Assembly (NCBI RefSeq): GCF_040954645.1
Contig: NC_092805.1
Location: forward strand, 72,277,186-72,341,185
Source: Diabrotica undecimpunctata
Taxonomy: Eukaryota; Arthropoda; Insecta; Coleoptera; Chrysomelidae
Reading direction: 5' to 3'
DNA: 64,000 nt
Part shown: piece after piece, positions 34,246 to 45,433 of the stretch
How positions within the stretch are numbered: position 1 is the first letter of the stretch
Layout: every line of letters starts with the position of its first letter
Notes under the pieces: model-generated
What the model was told of the DNA's origin: nothing
The model's database searches: none
Seen by the model: only the letters and a program-made list of their open reading frames with translations
Program-made: the position numbers and the translations under genes

Positions 34246-34640
34246 CATACTTCTTCTTTCCCAAACAAAAAGAAAAATAAATAAAAAGATCCATCGGAAT
34301 AAAATTTTAAGATATCATTATAAACAAATTGTATATAGTAATTTAAGATAAGATTTAGTGTAGATAAGAATAAAAATTTGTCCTTGTGTCAGCTGAGTTT
34401 TTGGAGAAGTGAATCAGGTGTTTTTGTGTAGTCTGCAGGAGGTTTGCAGAGACGTTAGGAAGGAGCCGAGGTGCCAAAGAGGAGCGATCACATCGTTGAG
34501 AAGACTGGACTTTTCTAGGTATGTGCCAAGATACAATTCAATAAGAAAAAAATTGGGAAGTTGCCAGACAGACTAAAACTTTTGAACTGAAAATATATTA
34601 CTTGTAAATCAAATTAGGTAAAATTGATTTCTGCAATCTT

Positions 34641-34928
34641 CCAATATAGTTGTAAAAATTTAAAAATACTTAGAGTATGAAATAAAAGAGAAAATTTTCA
34701 ATATTAAATTGTCTTTTGGGGGTATAAAAATGTAGAAAAATCTAAAATGTCAATGTGTGGTGTTTAAACACTTGTAAAATTTCGCGGTTAAAATATCAAA
34801 TTCACTTGGCAAAGTTTGTAAATATGACGAAAAGTTTTAAAGATTTACACTTAGAAAAGTTTGTAAAAAAAATGTTTTTATATGGGAAAAAAGAGAATTA
34901 TTAGTCTGTTTAAACACTTACGTGGGGC
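34641..34928. other. AT-rich stretch without genes
   Basis: No coding sense. It may be the 3' untranslated region of the minus-strand Gypsy copy 2; AAGTGTTTAAACA occurs twice (about 34,755 and 34,910, minus sense). No LTR of family 1 is recognisable here. Confidence 0.4.
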
Positions 34929-37900
34929 TTATACGGGGGCATCCCGTGGTGGTGGAGCTGGCCTGATGTCGTCTACGTGGATGACTCTGTCGACATCTTG
35001 ATCTCTACGTACTTCGTACGTATGGTCTCCTGTCACTCTGAGGATGGTGTGGGGGCCCGTCCAGGTGGGGCCGAAGTTCCCTCTGGTATGGTTCCTTACC
35101 AAGACTTGTTCGCCTTATAAGTAGGTTCTGGGTTGGCGGACATCTTCGTTCTCTGGGAAGAGATTCCTGGCGTATAGGGTGGCTCGTTGAACGGCTCGTT
35201 CGACCCTCTGCTGGCGTGTCTCTTCTCGTCTCACCTGGTGCTCAGTTTCCTGAGATCTTCTCGGTCTGTAGCCCAGTAAAAGTTCCGCCGGAGTCTGGCC
35301 TGTGGCTTCATTTTGGCGGGTACGAAGGCTGAAAATAACATCAGCTAGGTAGGATTCCCATCTGGGGTCCTCAGGGGATGAAACTCGTGCACGAAGACCT
35401 TTCTTCAATTCCTGGACTCGTCTCTCTACCGGGTTGGCCCGCTGGTGGTAGATTGGACTTCGTTCGCCTTGGATATTATGTTTTCGGAGAAAACGTTCCC
35501 AAGCATCTGTCCTGAATTGAATACCATTATCCGTAATGATAGTGGATGGTCTGCCCCATCTGTTACATATTTCTTCTTGTAGGAAACGGATGATGTCCCG
35601 GCTTTTTGCGGCTGTCGAACATCTGTACTCGATCCAATTACTGAGGCAGTCAGTGGCTAGAAGAACATATCTATTTTTGGTGCCTCTTGCGGCTGGATAC
35701 GGCCCAAGAATGTCGAAAGATATCCTTTCCCAAGGATTTACAGGCTCTCTAGGAATAATGGGTGCTTTTGGCTGTCTGGCTGCGGCCTTCGTCGTGGCAC
35801 ATATCAGGCATGACCTGACATATTTTGTTACATCTTTTGCGATTGTTGGCCAGTAATATACTTCTTTAATGGCCCTTGTGGTCTCCTCCTGGCCGGGGTG
35901 ATTTGCTTCCTCGCTGTCATGATAACACTCCATGACTTCGGGTCTGAAAGCATCGGGTACGAGGATTTTTCTGAGGTTTTGGCCGGCTGTGTAGTAGGCT
36001 GTGTTGTTTTCTACTACAAATTCTTCTAGCAGGCTCTGCTCGACTTCGTTCCTCGGGCCTCTGGCGGTGATTTTATGCCATCTTCGAACGAACCTCTGCA
36101 TGCCTGTTTGCACCTGGTGACTTCGTGCGATTCTGGTTTGCAGAGGCATTTCTCTCAAATCGTCGAGGATGGGGTGTTCTGCCCCTTCTTCTTCGTCGTC
36201 TAAAAGGCAGAGTAATGGGAAGTCCTCTGGTTCGGCTTCAGGCGGAGACTGTATTGGCCAGGAGATTCGGTCAATTTGACTGTCTATGTCTTCTTCTGTG
36301 GTTTGGTCATTTTCTACTGGATTTCGTGAGAGGTGATCAGGAAGTTGGTTTTCTTTCCCTGGTATATGAACCACCTCGAAATTAAATTCCTGTAATAGCA
36401 GTGACCATCTTGACAGTTTGGCTTTGTCGGCTTGGTATTTGTCTAACCATAGCAACGCTGTACTGTCGGTGAGAAGAGTGAATTTTTTCTCCTGGAGGAA
36501 GTGACGAAATTTCTTAAGTGCCCATATAACTGCTAAGCACTCTTTTTCATTTATATGATATTTTCTTTCGGCTGGTCGAAGTTTAGTGGAAGCGTAAGCA
36601 ATTATCTTCCGTTCTTCGGTCGAGCCTTGAAATAGGACAGCCCCCATACCATATTCGGAGGCATCAGTCTGCAGGCTAAATGGCTGGTTCATGTCAGGTC
36701 GCTCTAGGTGAAGATCTCCAGATAGGGCTGTTTTCAATGTGTTGAAAGCTGTCTCGGCTTCTGGCGTCCATTTGAAATATTTCTTTTTCGATGTTAAGTC
36801 AGTCAAAGGAGTGATAATGACTGCGAAGTTTGGAACAAAATCTCGGAGCCAGTTTGCTGTCCCAATAAAACTTCTCAGTTGTTTGACAGATTTGGGTCGC
36901 TGAAAACCTTGGATTTTCTCACAATGTTTTTCCAAGGGTTGAGTATCTGTGTCGGTTACTTTGTGGCCCAAATACTCTAACGTGTTGGTAGCAAACCGAC
37001 ATTTTTTCAACGAAACCCAGAGTCCATGTGTTCTGAGTCGCTCTAGGACGAGGTGGAGATGCTTCTGATGATCTTTCCAGGAGTTGGAATAAATGATTAT
37101 ATCATCCATATAGACTTTTACAAATTCGTCTATGAAACCAGCGAAAACTGATGTAACCAATTTTTGGAAGGCTGCAGGTCCATTTTTGAGTCCGAAAGGC
37201 ATAACTACGAACTCATAAGACGATCCGTCGGGTAGACTGAATGCTGTCAGCGGAATCGAATCTTTGTGTAGTGGTATTTGCCAAAAACCACTCTTCAAAT
37301 CTAATGTCGAAAATATTCTCGCCGTTCCTAGCTCTTTAATTGCATCGTGGATTGGCGGTAGGGCGGAGACCTCGTCGATTGTTATCTTGTTGATTTTACG
37401 ATAATCAACACAAAATCGAGGCGTGCCATCCTTCTTCTTGACGATCACCACTGGGCTGTTATAGGGTGATCGACTTGGTCGGATGACACCTGCTGCAAGC
37501 ATCTCCTGGACTTCATCGAACATTATTTTCTTCTTAGCTGGAGAACATTTAAATGGCTTCGTATTGATCGGCCGTGTGTCTGTCAGCTTGATTTCCATCA
37601 CCGTGTCTCGGGTAGTGGGTTGTTTAAGTTTATCGTCGAAGACGTCTTCGTACTCCTGCAGGAGTTCCCTTACGGTTGGGACTGCAAATTGTGGAGCTTG
37701 GTCATCTTGGAGTTGAGTCTTTGAGTTGCATTGTTTGGCTGAATGCGACTTCCAGTAGAGGACTTTTCGTGATTCTTTTCCCACGTGTAGACATTTTCGG
37801 TTAATGTCTATTAGTACCTCTTCTTTTTGGAGCCATGGCATACCCAGAATTAGATCTTGGTTCAGATCTTTGACAATGGCACATCTCGTTGTGGACTGGA

Positions 37901-38141
37901 AACTTCCAAAATCGATCGTGACTTCGACTGTACCCTGACTATGTGTAGTGGTGTGTTTGCAAGCCAACTGGACCATTCTCCGCCTTTTATGAATATCTGC
38001 CGCTTGAACCAAGTCAGGATTGATATAATTCATCGATGCACCGGTATCGATGAGGACCTGGGCTTTCTTTGAATTGATGTTCACATCGATTCGTGGCAGA
38101 TTTGAAACTTTCATGGCGTTGATTGGATTAAGTTGGGGCAC
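34929..38141 (-). pseudogene. pol: pol of Gypsy family 1 copy 2 (one nonsense codon near the end)
   Basis: Open for 1008 codons from 38,141. Protease DTG is at residues 32-34 with the ILGMPWL flap partner near 98. RT runs about 190-400 (FCVDYRKIN, YMDD at 344-347). RNase H runs about 490-610 (TDASEYGMGAVL; Asp at 493). The integrase zinc part has H741, H748, C778 and C781; the core has D810 (SFDILGPYP), D871 (TDNG) and E906. A TAA at 35,115-35,117 cuts the frame, but reading on in the same frame gives the integrase C-terminus (GNFGPTWTGPHTILRV, a GPF-type tail) to a stop at 34,931-34,929. All catalytic residues are present, so this one stop is the main visible lesion. Confidence 0.87.
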
Positions 38142-38158
38142 CGCATCTGGAGAGAGGC

Positions 38159-39085
38159 TTAGTGGGTGCCCCTCTCGTCGTTTCCCTGGTTGTTAGGTTG
38201 TTGTCGGGGTTTCGGCGTTGGTTTCTGAGTTGGATTTCTATTTCTCCAATCATCTATAGTCTCAGAAGTTCTCGGTTGCCTCTGTGAAAATTGTCCCCTG
38301 GCTTGATTCTGGTTTGATTGTTTTGCGGCTTTTGGCGGGTCGGGTTGTCGATTTGCATGTCGTGAAATGTTCTCGTCTGCTTCCAATTCTTCGCAGATTC
38401 GCCTCAGGTCTTCTTCAGTTCTCGGCATGTTGTTGCGAAGACTTTTCCTGATTTCTGGGCGAATTAGGTTGGCAATGGCCCTGCACCGTTCTTCTTCGTC
38501 GATATGTGGTAATAATCGTCGAAAAAGAGCCATCTTGGTTGAAATAAATTCGGCTATTGGCTGATATTTTTGGTAATGTCCGTATAACTTGGACATTAGT
38601 GATGATCTCTTCGTTGTGTTGTCGAAGTGATCGATCAGCCTGTTTAAAAATGATTCGTAGTTTAGACCAGTCGTGAATTGGCTCTGTGCCCATTGAGCTG
38701 CCTCTCCTATTAGTGATTTTTCTAGGATGTAGGCTATCCAGTGTTTGGTATCGATGTTCATATTGCTCATGTGGTCTATTATGTCATCTACGAATTGTTG
38801 TGGATTTTCGGTATCATCGCCGGAGTATTGAGGTGGTGCAGGGGTCCATTTTGGTTGTGGGATCTCGATCTTTTCCTCCTGGGCTTCAGATTTGGGTTGT
38901 ACCAGTGTTAAAGCTGTGACTGCTTGTATCAGCGTGGACAATACTGTAGCCAGGTCTGGGGTGTGGGTATCTTCTATGTGTTGGGCGCCATGTCGTACGG
39001 CCGTAGCGTCCTCCTGGTTTTCAGGAGTTTCTGGACGATCTACGACCGCCGCTCTTGAAGAGGATCTCAAGTTTCGAGAGTCCAT
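38159..39085 (-). CDS. gag: gag of Gypsy family 1 copy 2
   Basis: Open frame from the ATG at 39,085 (MDSRNLRSSSRAAVV) to a stop at 38,159, about 308 codons. This ATG is also present in copy 1. The capsid-like core is at residues about 90-210 (ENPQQFVDDIIDHMSNMNI, HWIAYILEKSLIGEAAQWA, then IDEEERCRAIANLIRPEI). The C-terminus is rich in Gln, Pro and Asn and lacks a CCHC knuckle. The first ~31 codons lie in the putative LTR. pol follows in the -1 frame; no classic slippery heptamer was seen at this junction. Confidence 0.8.
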   Translation of the reverse strand: MDSRNLRSSSRAAVVDRPETPENQEDATAVRHGAQHIEDTHTPDLATVLSTLIQAVTALTLVQPKSEAQEEKIEIPQPKWTPAPPQYSGDDTENPQQFVDDIIDHMSNMNIDTKHWIAYILEKSLIGEAAQWAQSQFTTGLNYESFLNRLIDHFDNTTKRSSLMSKLYGHYQKYQPIAEFISTKMALFRRLLPHIDEEERCRAIANLIRPEIRKSLRNNMPRTEEDLRRICEELEADENISRHANRQPDPPKAAKQSNQNQARGQFSQRQPRTSETIDDWRNRNPTQKPTPKPRQQPNNQGNDERGTH

Positions 39086-39973
39086 CTTCGTATTTAAGGA
39101 GTTTATTAGGATATCGGCCGTTACGGGCAAGAAGATCCGCCGAACCTCTGTGGTAGGTGAGGGGACACCGGCAATCAGAATTCTCTAACCGTTCGAGCTT
39201 TCTTACAGATAAAATGTTCTTACATGAATTATATATATGTTAGCATTCTGATGCGTGGTGTATACCTCAAGTTCCACAGAGATGTCGGCCTTCTCACGTC
39301 GTGGAGCCGTGTTCCCTCTCCTCGAGAGAGGTGCGAGGATGCCGGTCGTGTCGACCCTTCCTGCTGCCAGTCGCTTCGTATAGCTACCTTTTCGCTAACA
39401 GTATTTGATATAGTTACTATTTGCGTAAGGTTTCGGAGACGAAACGTTATTGCAGCTCAACCTGATCGGAAAAGCAATTACAAGTCCCCGTCGGGGCTTT
39501 TATTCGCTCTTTACCGTGACAGGCCCAAATAACGCTGTGGTCAGTTCGACACGATGTGAGGTAGTTCTAAGACCAATGTCTTTTCTATCTCAGTAAGTCG
39601 TGTTCTACTGTCAGGAAGCGTTTTGCAGTCGACACGCCGGTTCTCGTATTCTCGATGATTTAACTTCTAAATTGAATAACCATTATTAAGTATTTCTTTA
39701 CTTCAGGACGTCTTCGACGATAACAGGATAGCGGTAATAAATAAAACTCAAAGGTAGCTTGGTAGCGCACCGAACCAACAAGGTCTAACGGGGCTAGTAG
39801 AGTATGTGCGACTGGACCCCGATCGGAAGATGTGCTGTTCTTTTATACACATCGTGTTTGAGAAAATTCAGCACACTTCCGCCGAGAGGCCAATGACAGC
39901 GAAGTTAATAACGAGCACTGTGATTGGCCGGCCAAAGTAACAATCTTTGTCGTGATTGGTTACCTTGGCGACA
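38991..39973 (-). repeat. Putative 5' LTR, family 1 copy 2
   Basis: Starts TGTCGCC at 39,973 and ends ACA at 38,991, next to TGGCGCCCAAC. TATAAAA lies at 39,847-39,841. It aligns throughout with 18,620-19,584, with many substitutions and small indels. Confidence 0.6.
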
Positions 39974-39984
39974 ATATCTGGCGG

Positions 39985-41675
39985 GGATAAATAATCTAAC
40001 GAAACTGTCGACCACAAGAAGCAAAAGTAAAGAGAATTTAGAAACAACAGCTATGGAAACAGAAAAATCTGGAATAGCCCAGCTAATACAAATGTTTCAA
40101 TTACAATCATAAAAAATGGAAGCAAATCAATTGGAAACAAAACAAATAATGGACGAAAATAACCGCAGAATGGAAGAAAACCAGAAGGAAACTACACAAA
40201 CAATAGAGAAAAACCAAAATGAAACATCAAAGAAAATGGATAGAAATCAACAAGAAACAAGACAAGCAATAGAACTAAATAACAGGAATATAGAGCAGCG
40301 TTTGGAAAACTATGAACAGGAAATTAAAAGATGTGTCGAGGGGATAAAGAAAGAACTGATACAACAGAGAGAAAAAATAACCCTAAAGAATGCAAAACAA
40401 GAGATAGAGATTAAAGATATCCAAAATACAATGAAGGAGATACGAAATTGCCAGAAAAAGGAACTAGAGAAATTAGAAACAAAATTTGAAATGGCGCTAC
40501 AAGAAGACAGGAAAAAAGTAGAAAGGAGATTAAAGCAAAATGAAAAACAAATGGCAGAAATTGAACTAAGAGGAGTAGAGAGAAAATAAGTTATCATCCA
40601 TGGAACAAGCGAAGCGAAATTACAGTTTGGTGGGGATGTAAGAAAACTGCACCCCGTACCGTTCATGAATAATCTAACGAAGAAGATACAATACATGGGA
40701 AACTTTAAGACAGCTAAGGAAATGATCAGAAATCATCTCAAAGATGAGGCGAGTCTATGGTTCAAAAGCAAAGTGGAGGAATTTGAAAATTGGCAAGAAT
40801 TTGAAAATAAATTTTTTTCTGGGGAAAGACAGAGCAATTACAGATAAACAAGGAGTTGCAAAATGGGAAATACCATGAGAGGATGGGTATATCAGAAAAA
40901 ACATACGCATTGCAAATGTACAATAACGCAAAACATCTGCAATACAATTATTCATCCGAGCAATTAGTAGAGTTGATTGCAAGACACTTTGATGACACAA
41001 TTGAAGATTAAATCAATCTACAAAACTACAAAGACATCGATAGTTTATGCCAATTCCTACAAATAAGGGCATCACGGATGCAGGAAAGAAGAGCAAGAAG
41101 GTCACAAGAAAAATACAGACACCGAGAAACTTAGGAATACAGAGAGAGAGGACAAAATTTTAGGAGGGATTACACTAGACGAGAATTTATTCCCAGAAGG
41201 GAAAACGAAAATAGGGAAAACAGAAGAGGAAATGATGATTTCAGAAATCGGCCATGGAATGAGGACAGATATCGAGAAAATCACAACAGAAATAACACAC
41301 GCGCATATCCCAAAAACAGAAATTACAATAGACGAAATGAACAGGAATATCGTGGAGACCGGAACGGATATGACAGACCAAAAGAAAATAGAAGAGAGGT
41401 AAATCATACACAAATAGAAGAAAATGAGGATGAAAGACACAACGATGAAAGAAGAAATACGGAAGAACAACAGTCGGTTTTTCCACGAAAGCACCCACTA
41501 AAACCAAAAAACCAGGCAGGAATTTTTTGTCACCAGAAGGAATTTATTAAATTAGCAGGAAATAATGAGGAAAGAAGAGGAGTTAATTTAAAATTTGTAG
41601 ATGGTTTCATCAAAATAGACCAGTCAAAATTTTGATAGACACCGGTTCAGAAATAACATTGGTAAACAGAAAATT
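39985..41675 (+). pseudogene. Gypsy family 3, gag and start of protease
   Basis: Plus strand. An N-terminal fragment at 40,000-40,109 ends in an in-frame TAA (40,110-40,112). A 157-codon coiled coil rich in Glu, Lys, Asn and Gln follows (40,116-40,586) up to another in-frame TAA (40,587-40,589). The gag core follows (HPVPFMNNLTKKIQYM, then LKDEASLWFKSKVEEF), with a frame change near 40,840. A basic Arg/Asn-rich tail (41,080-41,500) and a protease start (LIDTGSEITLVNR at 41,632-41,670) complete it. The protease is cut at 41,676 by the long LTR element and resumes at 57,442. Confidence 0.78.
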
Positions 41676-41679
41676 AATA
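41676..41679 (+). repeat. 4-bp target site duplication, left
   Basis: AATA directly before the LTR start TGTAACG; the same AATA follows the other LTR at 57,442-57,445. Confidence 0.85.
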
Positions 41680-43544
41680 TGTAACGTTAGGCACCAATTT
41701 GTAACATTCCAACGAACATTCATTGGGTGCCAATTTATAACCCTTCGAGGCTCAATTTGTAACATCCCAACGTTGAGCTGCTGTTGTCAACTTGTAACCG
41801 CCAACCTTAGTTTGCTGCTACAACCTGACTAACATCACTAACAACGTTGGAGCGACAAATCGTTTCCCGTTGGGACCAATTTTTAACGTCATAACCCCTA
41901 ATGTATCAATTGCAAAATTGCTACATTAGACGTTATACGAAACACTCCCTGGCTAGCTCACTCAGGACGTGAATATGGCCTACTCTGGAGCAACACACGC
42001 AAACAAGTAAAAAGAAGAAACAATACACAGTTAAATTAACACATGTTTATTAAAATATTAAACAAAAAAAAAAGGTAGAAAAATACATGTTTAAATATTA
42101 GGTTGAATTTAAATAAAAATTATTCGACTTCTTGCTACAGTGTTACATTATAGTAAGGAAAAATGCTTGTCACCAAATCCTAGGTTTTATCCTGGTCTTT
42201 TCTGCTATGGTTGTTAGCAAGCCATGTTGTTAGTTGCGGATTTTCTTGCCCTTGAGTCAACTCTCCTATCGGAATGATAGTGCCATTCTCAGGCCGGTTG
42301 GTCTTCTGGATGTTAATATAAATTGACCCGCACCTGAGAAATGTATCCCGGAGGTTGACTAAAATGAAGAAAAACACACCTTGCTTCAGAAAATGGTGAA
42401 ACCAAAATGAGAGACCTTGCTTGGGGGATGAATAGGTGACCAATCAAATTTAACAAAATTTATTCATTATTCACCCAAGCAAGTCGAGAAACAATTCTTA
42501 TTTATGTAGCAAATAAGTAAAAGTAAGGATATATAATCTTTTTAAGCAAATGGTAATTACGTTTTACTACTAAAATATTCTAATATTAATTACAAAGCGG
42601 ATTCGGTAAAAATGACAAGATATATTTATTGAAAAGTTAGATAATTTAGAATTTAGAAACATTTCTATATAGAAATGGTAGTTTGTCAAAAGTTAATTAT
42701 TATTAAAATCAAAAGATATTATTAAGGATTTAAATTTAATATTTAAAACTGTAAAAATATTCGTAAAACTTTTACATACTATGTATATTAAAGAAACTAT
42801 ATATTTCTTATCGCTAATTTTTTATTATAAGAAATAAAAAAAAACAAGAAATATTCACAAAAATATGTACCTACTTACATATGATAATCATAAATAATGA
42901 GAATTTTCAAAGTTAAAATTATAAAAGATTTTTATACAACAGGTAGAATCAGGAAACCGATAAAATATATTAAAATCTTACCTCCTAATTCAGGAGACGA
43001 CACAACAATTGGTTATACTTCTACAAAAGTCATGAAGAAAATCGACATTTTTAGAAATAAAAGCCATTATATCGACTTTTGTATCGAACGGGAAGGGGGA
43101 AATGTCAACAAAAAGGAGTCTTTGTCACTAGCATTAAACTAAACAGAGAATAAAGATGGCACCTCTCGTTCCAAAGTAACAGAAATAGAGATGAAAATAA
43201 AATTCATTCTTTAGAAACTTGAGTAAAAGATAAAAATGATGATTATTAAGAAAATAGGAAAGGTAGATACTGAAATATATATGTGTAAAGAAGATAGATT
43301 TGGACGCCAACTGGTTTTTATACCAAATACCAGTAAAAATGAAAAGAGAATAATGAATCAATTAAGTAACGACATAATTCTGATACAATCTATATCTGAG
43401 AAAATATATAGAAAAATAAGAGATACAATGGAGGATATAGAATAATATGAATTATGACAGAAGATATGGAAATTGGAGAATAGAATTAACGAAATATATT
43501 AACATAAGAAAGAAAGCAGGCAATGTAGCAGTTATAACGCTACA
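41680..43544 (-). repeat. 3' LTR (element orientation) of the 15.76-kb element
   Basis: 1,865 bp, matching 55,577-57,441 at a constant offset of 13,897. I noticed three differences: 41,737, 42,572 and 43,110, each A here and G in the other LTR. Short open frames inside (for example 42,180-42,443 minus and 42,897-43,142 plus) recur in both LTRs simply because the LTRs are copies; I do not call genes from them. Confidence 0.93.
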
Positions 43545-43575
43545 CACTTCCACCACCCAGTAGAAAAATTTCGAA
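43545..43575 (-). other. Polypurine tract region
   Basis: In element sense the sequence just before the 3' LTR reads GGGTGGTGGAAGTG, purine-rich with two T interruptions, then TGTAGCG. It is the likely plus-strand primer. Confidence 0.6.
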
Positions 43576-43819
43576 AGTACCTTGAGAAATTTTTCTCATC
43601 ACTAAACTCATTATATGTTATGATCATCAAAATAATAATAAAGGTAATCTTTACCAAATAATAAAGTTATCTAGATACCTAGATATAGGTATAATAACTT
43701 GTAAGTTTAGGTACTATTATTTAAACAAAATAAAGTGAAAATGGTTAACTTGTGATAAGATATAAAAATTAATATACTTATATTAACCTAAGTCAAAAAA
43801 AAATAAATGACTATCACCC

Positions 43820-44205
43820 AACGAATTATAGTATCCGTTAAACTAAAATTTTAACTACATAATTATAAACTATGTATTACAGTATTGTAATACTATATAC
43901 ACTAAATGACTTTAGAGTGAGCACTCTGGGTATTATTTCATCCCCAACGAATTATAGTATTCGTCACACTAAAATTGTAAGGTAAATAATCCTATGCTAT
44001 ACCTTATAGCAATTCCTTACAAGGCTTTAGAGTTAATACTCAGGATAATATTTTATCCCAACGAATTATAGTATTCGTCACACTAAAATTATGAGGCAAA
44101 TATTTATGTGCTATACATTGTAGCAGCATGTAACAGGGCTTTAGAGTTAATACTCAGGGAAATATTTTATCCCAACGAATTATAGTATTCGTCACACTAA
44201 AATTG
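43820..44205. repeat. Tandem repeat, units of about 112-127 bp
   Basis: The core CAACGAATTATAGTAT followed by CGT-A-ACTAAAATT begins near 43,820, 43,947, 44,062 and 44,174. Between cores, GGCTTTAGAGTTAATACTCA-like and ATTTTATCC stretches recur. It lies in the 3' untranslated region of the 15.76-kb element, between the P-like insertion and the 3' LTR. Confidence 0.8.
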
Positions 44206-44707
44206 GTCGTAGACCAAGAGGGAGAAAAGCTACGTTAAGGGTTATCCGCAATCTTTGGTACTGTACATCGATTATACACTGGGCCGATTGAAATCATGTT
44301 GGTATGAACGCAGTAGCTCATAATCCATGGTTAAACCTCGAAAGCGCTCCTCAGAGACGACAGTCCTGTGTACTATGAACCCCCCGACGCCATACCCTAA
44401 AGACAACCTTACCATTAAAGGAAGATCCAGTGGTATAAATGTACATCTCCACCACAGTATAGACAACAACCAGTATTCCCACTCCGCTTTGGCGCGAAAG
44501 TTCGCGCATTTTACTCGCGCAGACAGCGACGCCATTTTCTCTGGACTCCGAAAAATTTGACGGCTCTCATTGGTCATTGGCCATTGTCATTTGTCATAGA
44601 TAAATAATATAGAGGCCATTGTATTTGTTTACTTTTTGTGTATTTCTAGATACAAATAAACTTTATACATTTTTTATTTCGCAATTACGTTGTATAAGTA
44701 CGTCGAT

Positions 44708-45433
44708 ATGTACAAAAATAAAAACAAAAAGCCTTGCCACACTTGTGCAGCTACAAAGTGTTGTAATAATTCTAGGAAAAGTATTGTTTTCTTTCCAAAA
44801 GATGTTAATAGGTGAGTGTTAAATTAGGATTAAAATTGTGTATTACAGATGTTAAGATGTTATATTATTTATTAATGTTTCATCGTGTATTAAAAAAACG
44901 TTTGTATTTAGGCAAAAATTTGGTTAATGGCATGTGGACGAGAAGATGTATTGAATAAGGCAGAACGTTTACATAGAAGTCATCGTCTTTATGGTACTCA
45001 TTTCGACAATAAGATGTTTCTGAATGATATGAGAAATCGATTACAACCTTCTGCAGTTCTCACAAACTTTCCTTTAAAAGAGGGCTCATCAACTTTTGAT
45101 CATACTTATTCTGCAGTAGTCCAAAACATGTCTTCCAAGATGTCCTATTAATGAAGGTAAATAAAATAAATAATTAAGATGTAACACATATGTAAGCTTT
45201 CTCTTTTTCTTTTAGAAGTAGTGAAAAGTTCAGCTATGGATATAGAGAAAAATGTTAGTATTAAACATAAACCATCCACTATAACTGTACTTCAGGATAT
45301 TACTATTACTCCTGGTAAAAACAACATATTCCATGGAGAACCTGAACATGTAACTACACTTCCAGTAACACCAAGTTCAACTCAAGTGTCACAACAATTA
45401 TCAATAAATACTCCCCGAAAAAATGTATTATGA
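44708..45433 (+). pseudogene. P-like transposase, THAP-domain exons
   Basis: Exon 1 (44,708-44,811) starts with ATG and holds the first half of a THAP C2CH domain (KPCHTCAATKC, then SIVFFPKDVNR). The donor is G|GTGAGT at 44,812. Exon 2 follows a TATTTAG acceptor at 44,911: after a one-base frame error it reads ACGREDVLNKAERL, then LYGTHFDNKMFLNDMRNRLQ (second half of the THAP fold) to about 45,155 (GAAG|GTAAAT). Exon 3 starts after TTTTAG at 45,215 with a polar stretch, then NTPRKNVL and a stop. THAP domains bind the transposon ends in P elements. The frame error and early stop make the gene inactive. Confidence 0.75.

Larger units (their letters stand above)
32497..34640 (+). repeat. 3' LTR of Gypsy family 2, interrupted
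   Basis: Starts TGTTGAATATG right after the polypurine tract. A Tc1/mariner insertion (32,656-34,146) and a (TA)n tract (34,165-34,242) interrupt it. GC-richer sequence at 34,380-34,520 with a TCTAG|GTATGT-like donor looks like an LTR leader. The right end is not defined; the end coordinate is a guess. Confidence 0.5.
34929..39973 (-). mobile_element. Ty3/Gypsy element, family 1 copy 2 (nearly complete, no 3' LTR found)
   Basis: Minus strand: 5' LTR 39,973-38,991, primer site, gag, pol, ending at an integrase stop at 34,931-34,929. It is inserted at the start of the gag-protease Gypsy (family 3) on the plus strand. The matching 3' LTR should follow below 34,900 but was not seen down to 34,300. 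Confidence 0.85.

Noticed and set aside
42180..43445. Possible LTR-encoded genes
   Set aside because: Short frames recur in both LTRs only because the LTRs are copies of each other; no domain, signal peptide or clear codon bias was seen.
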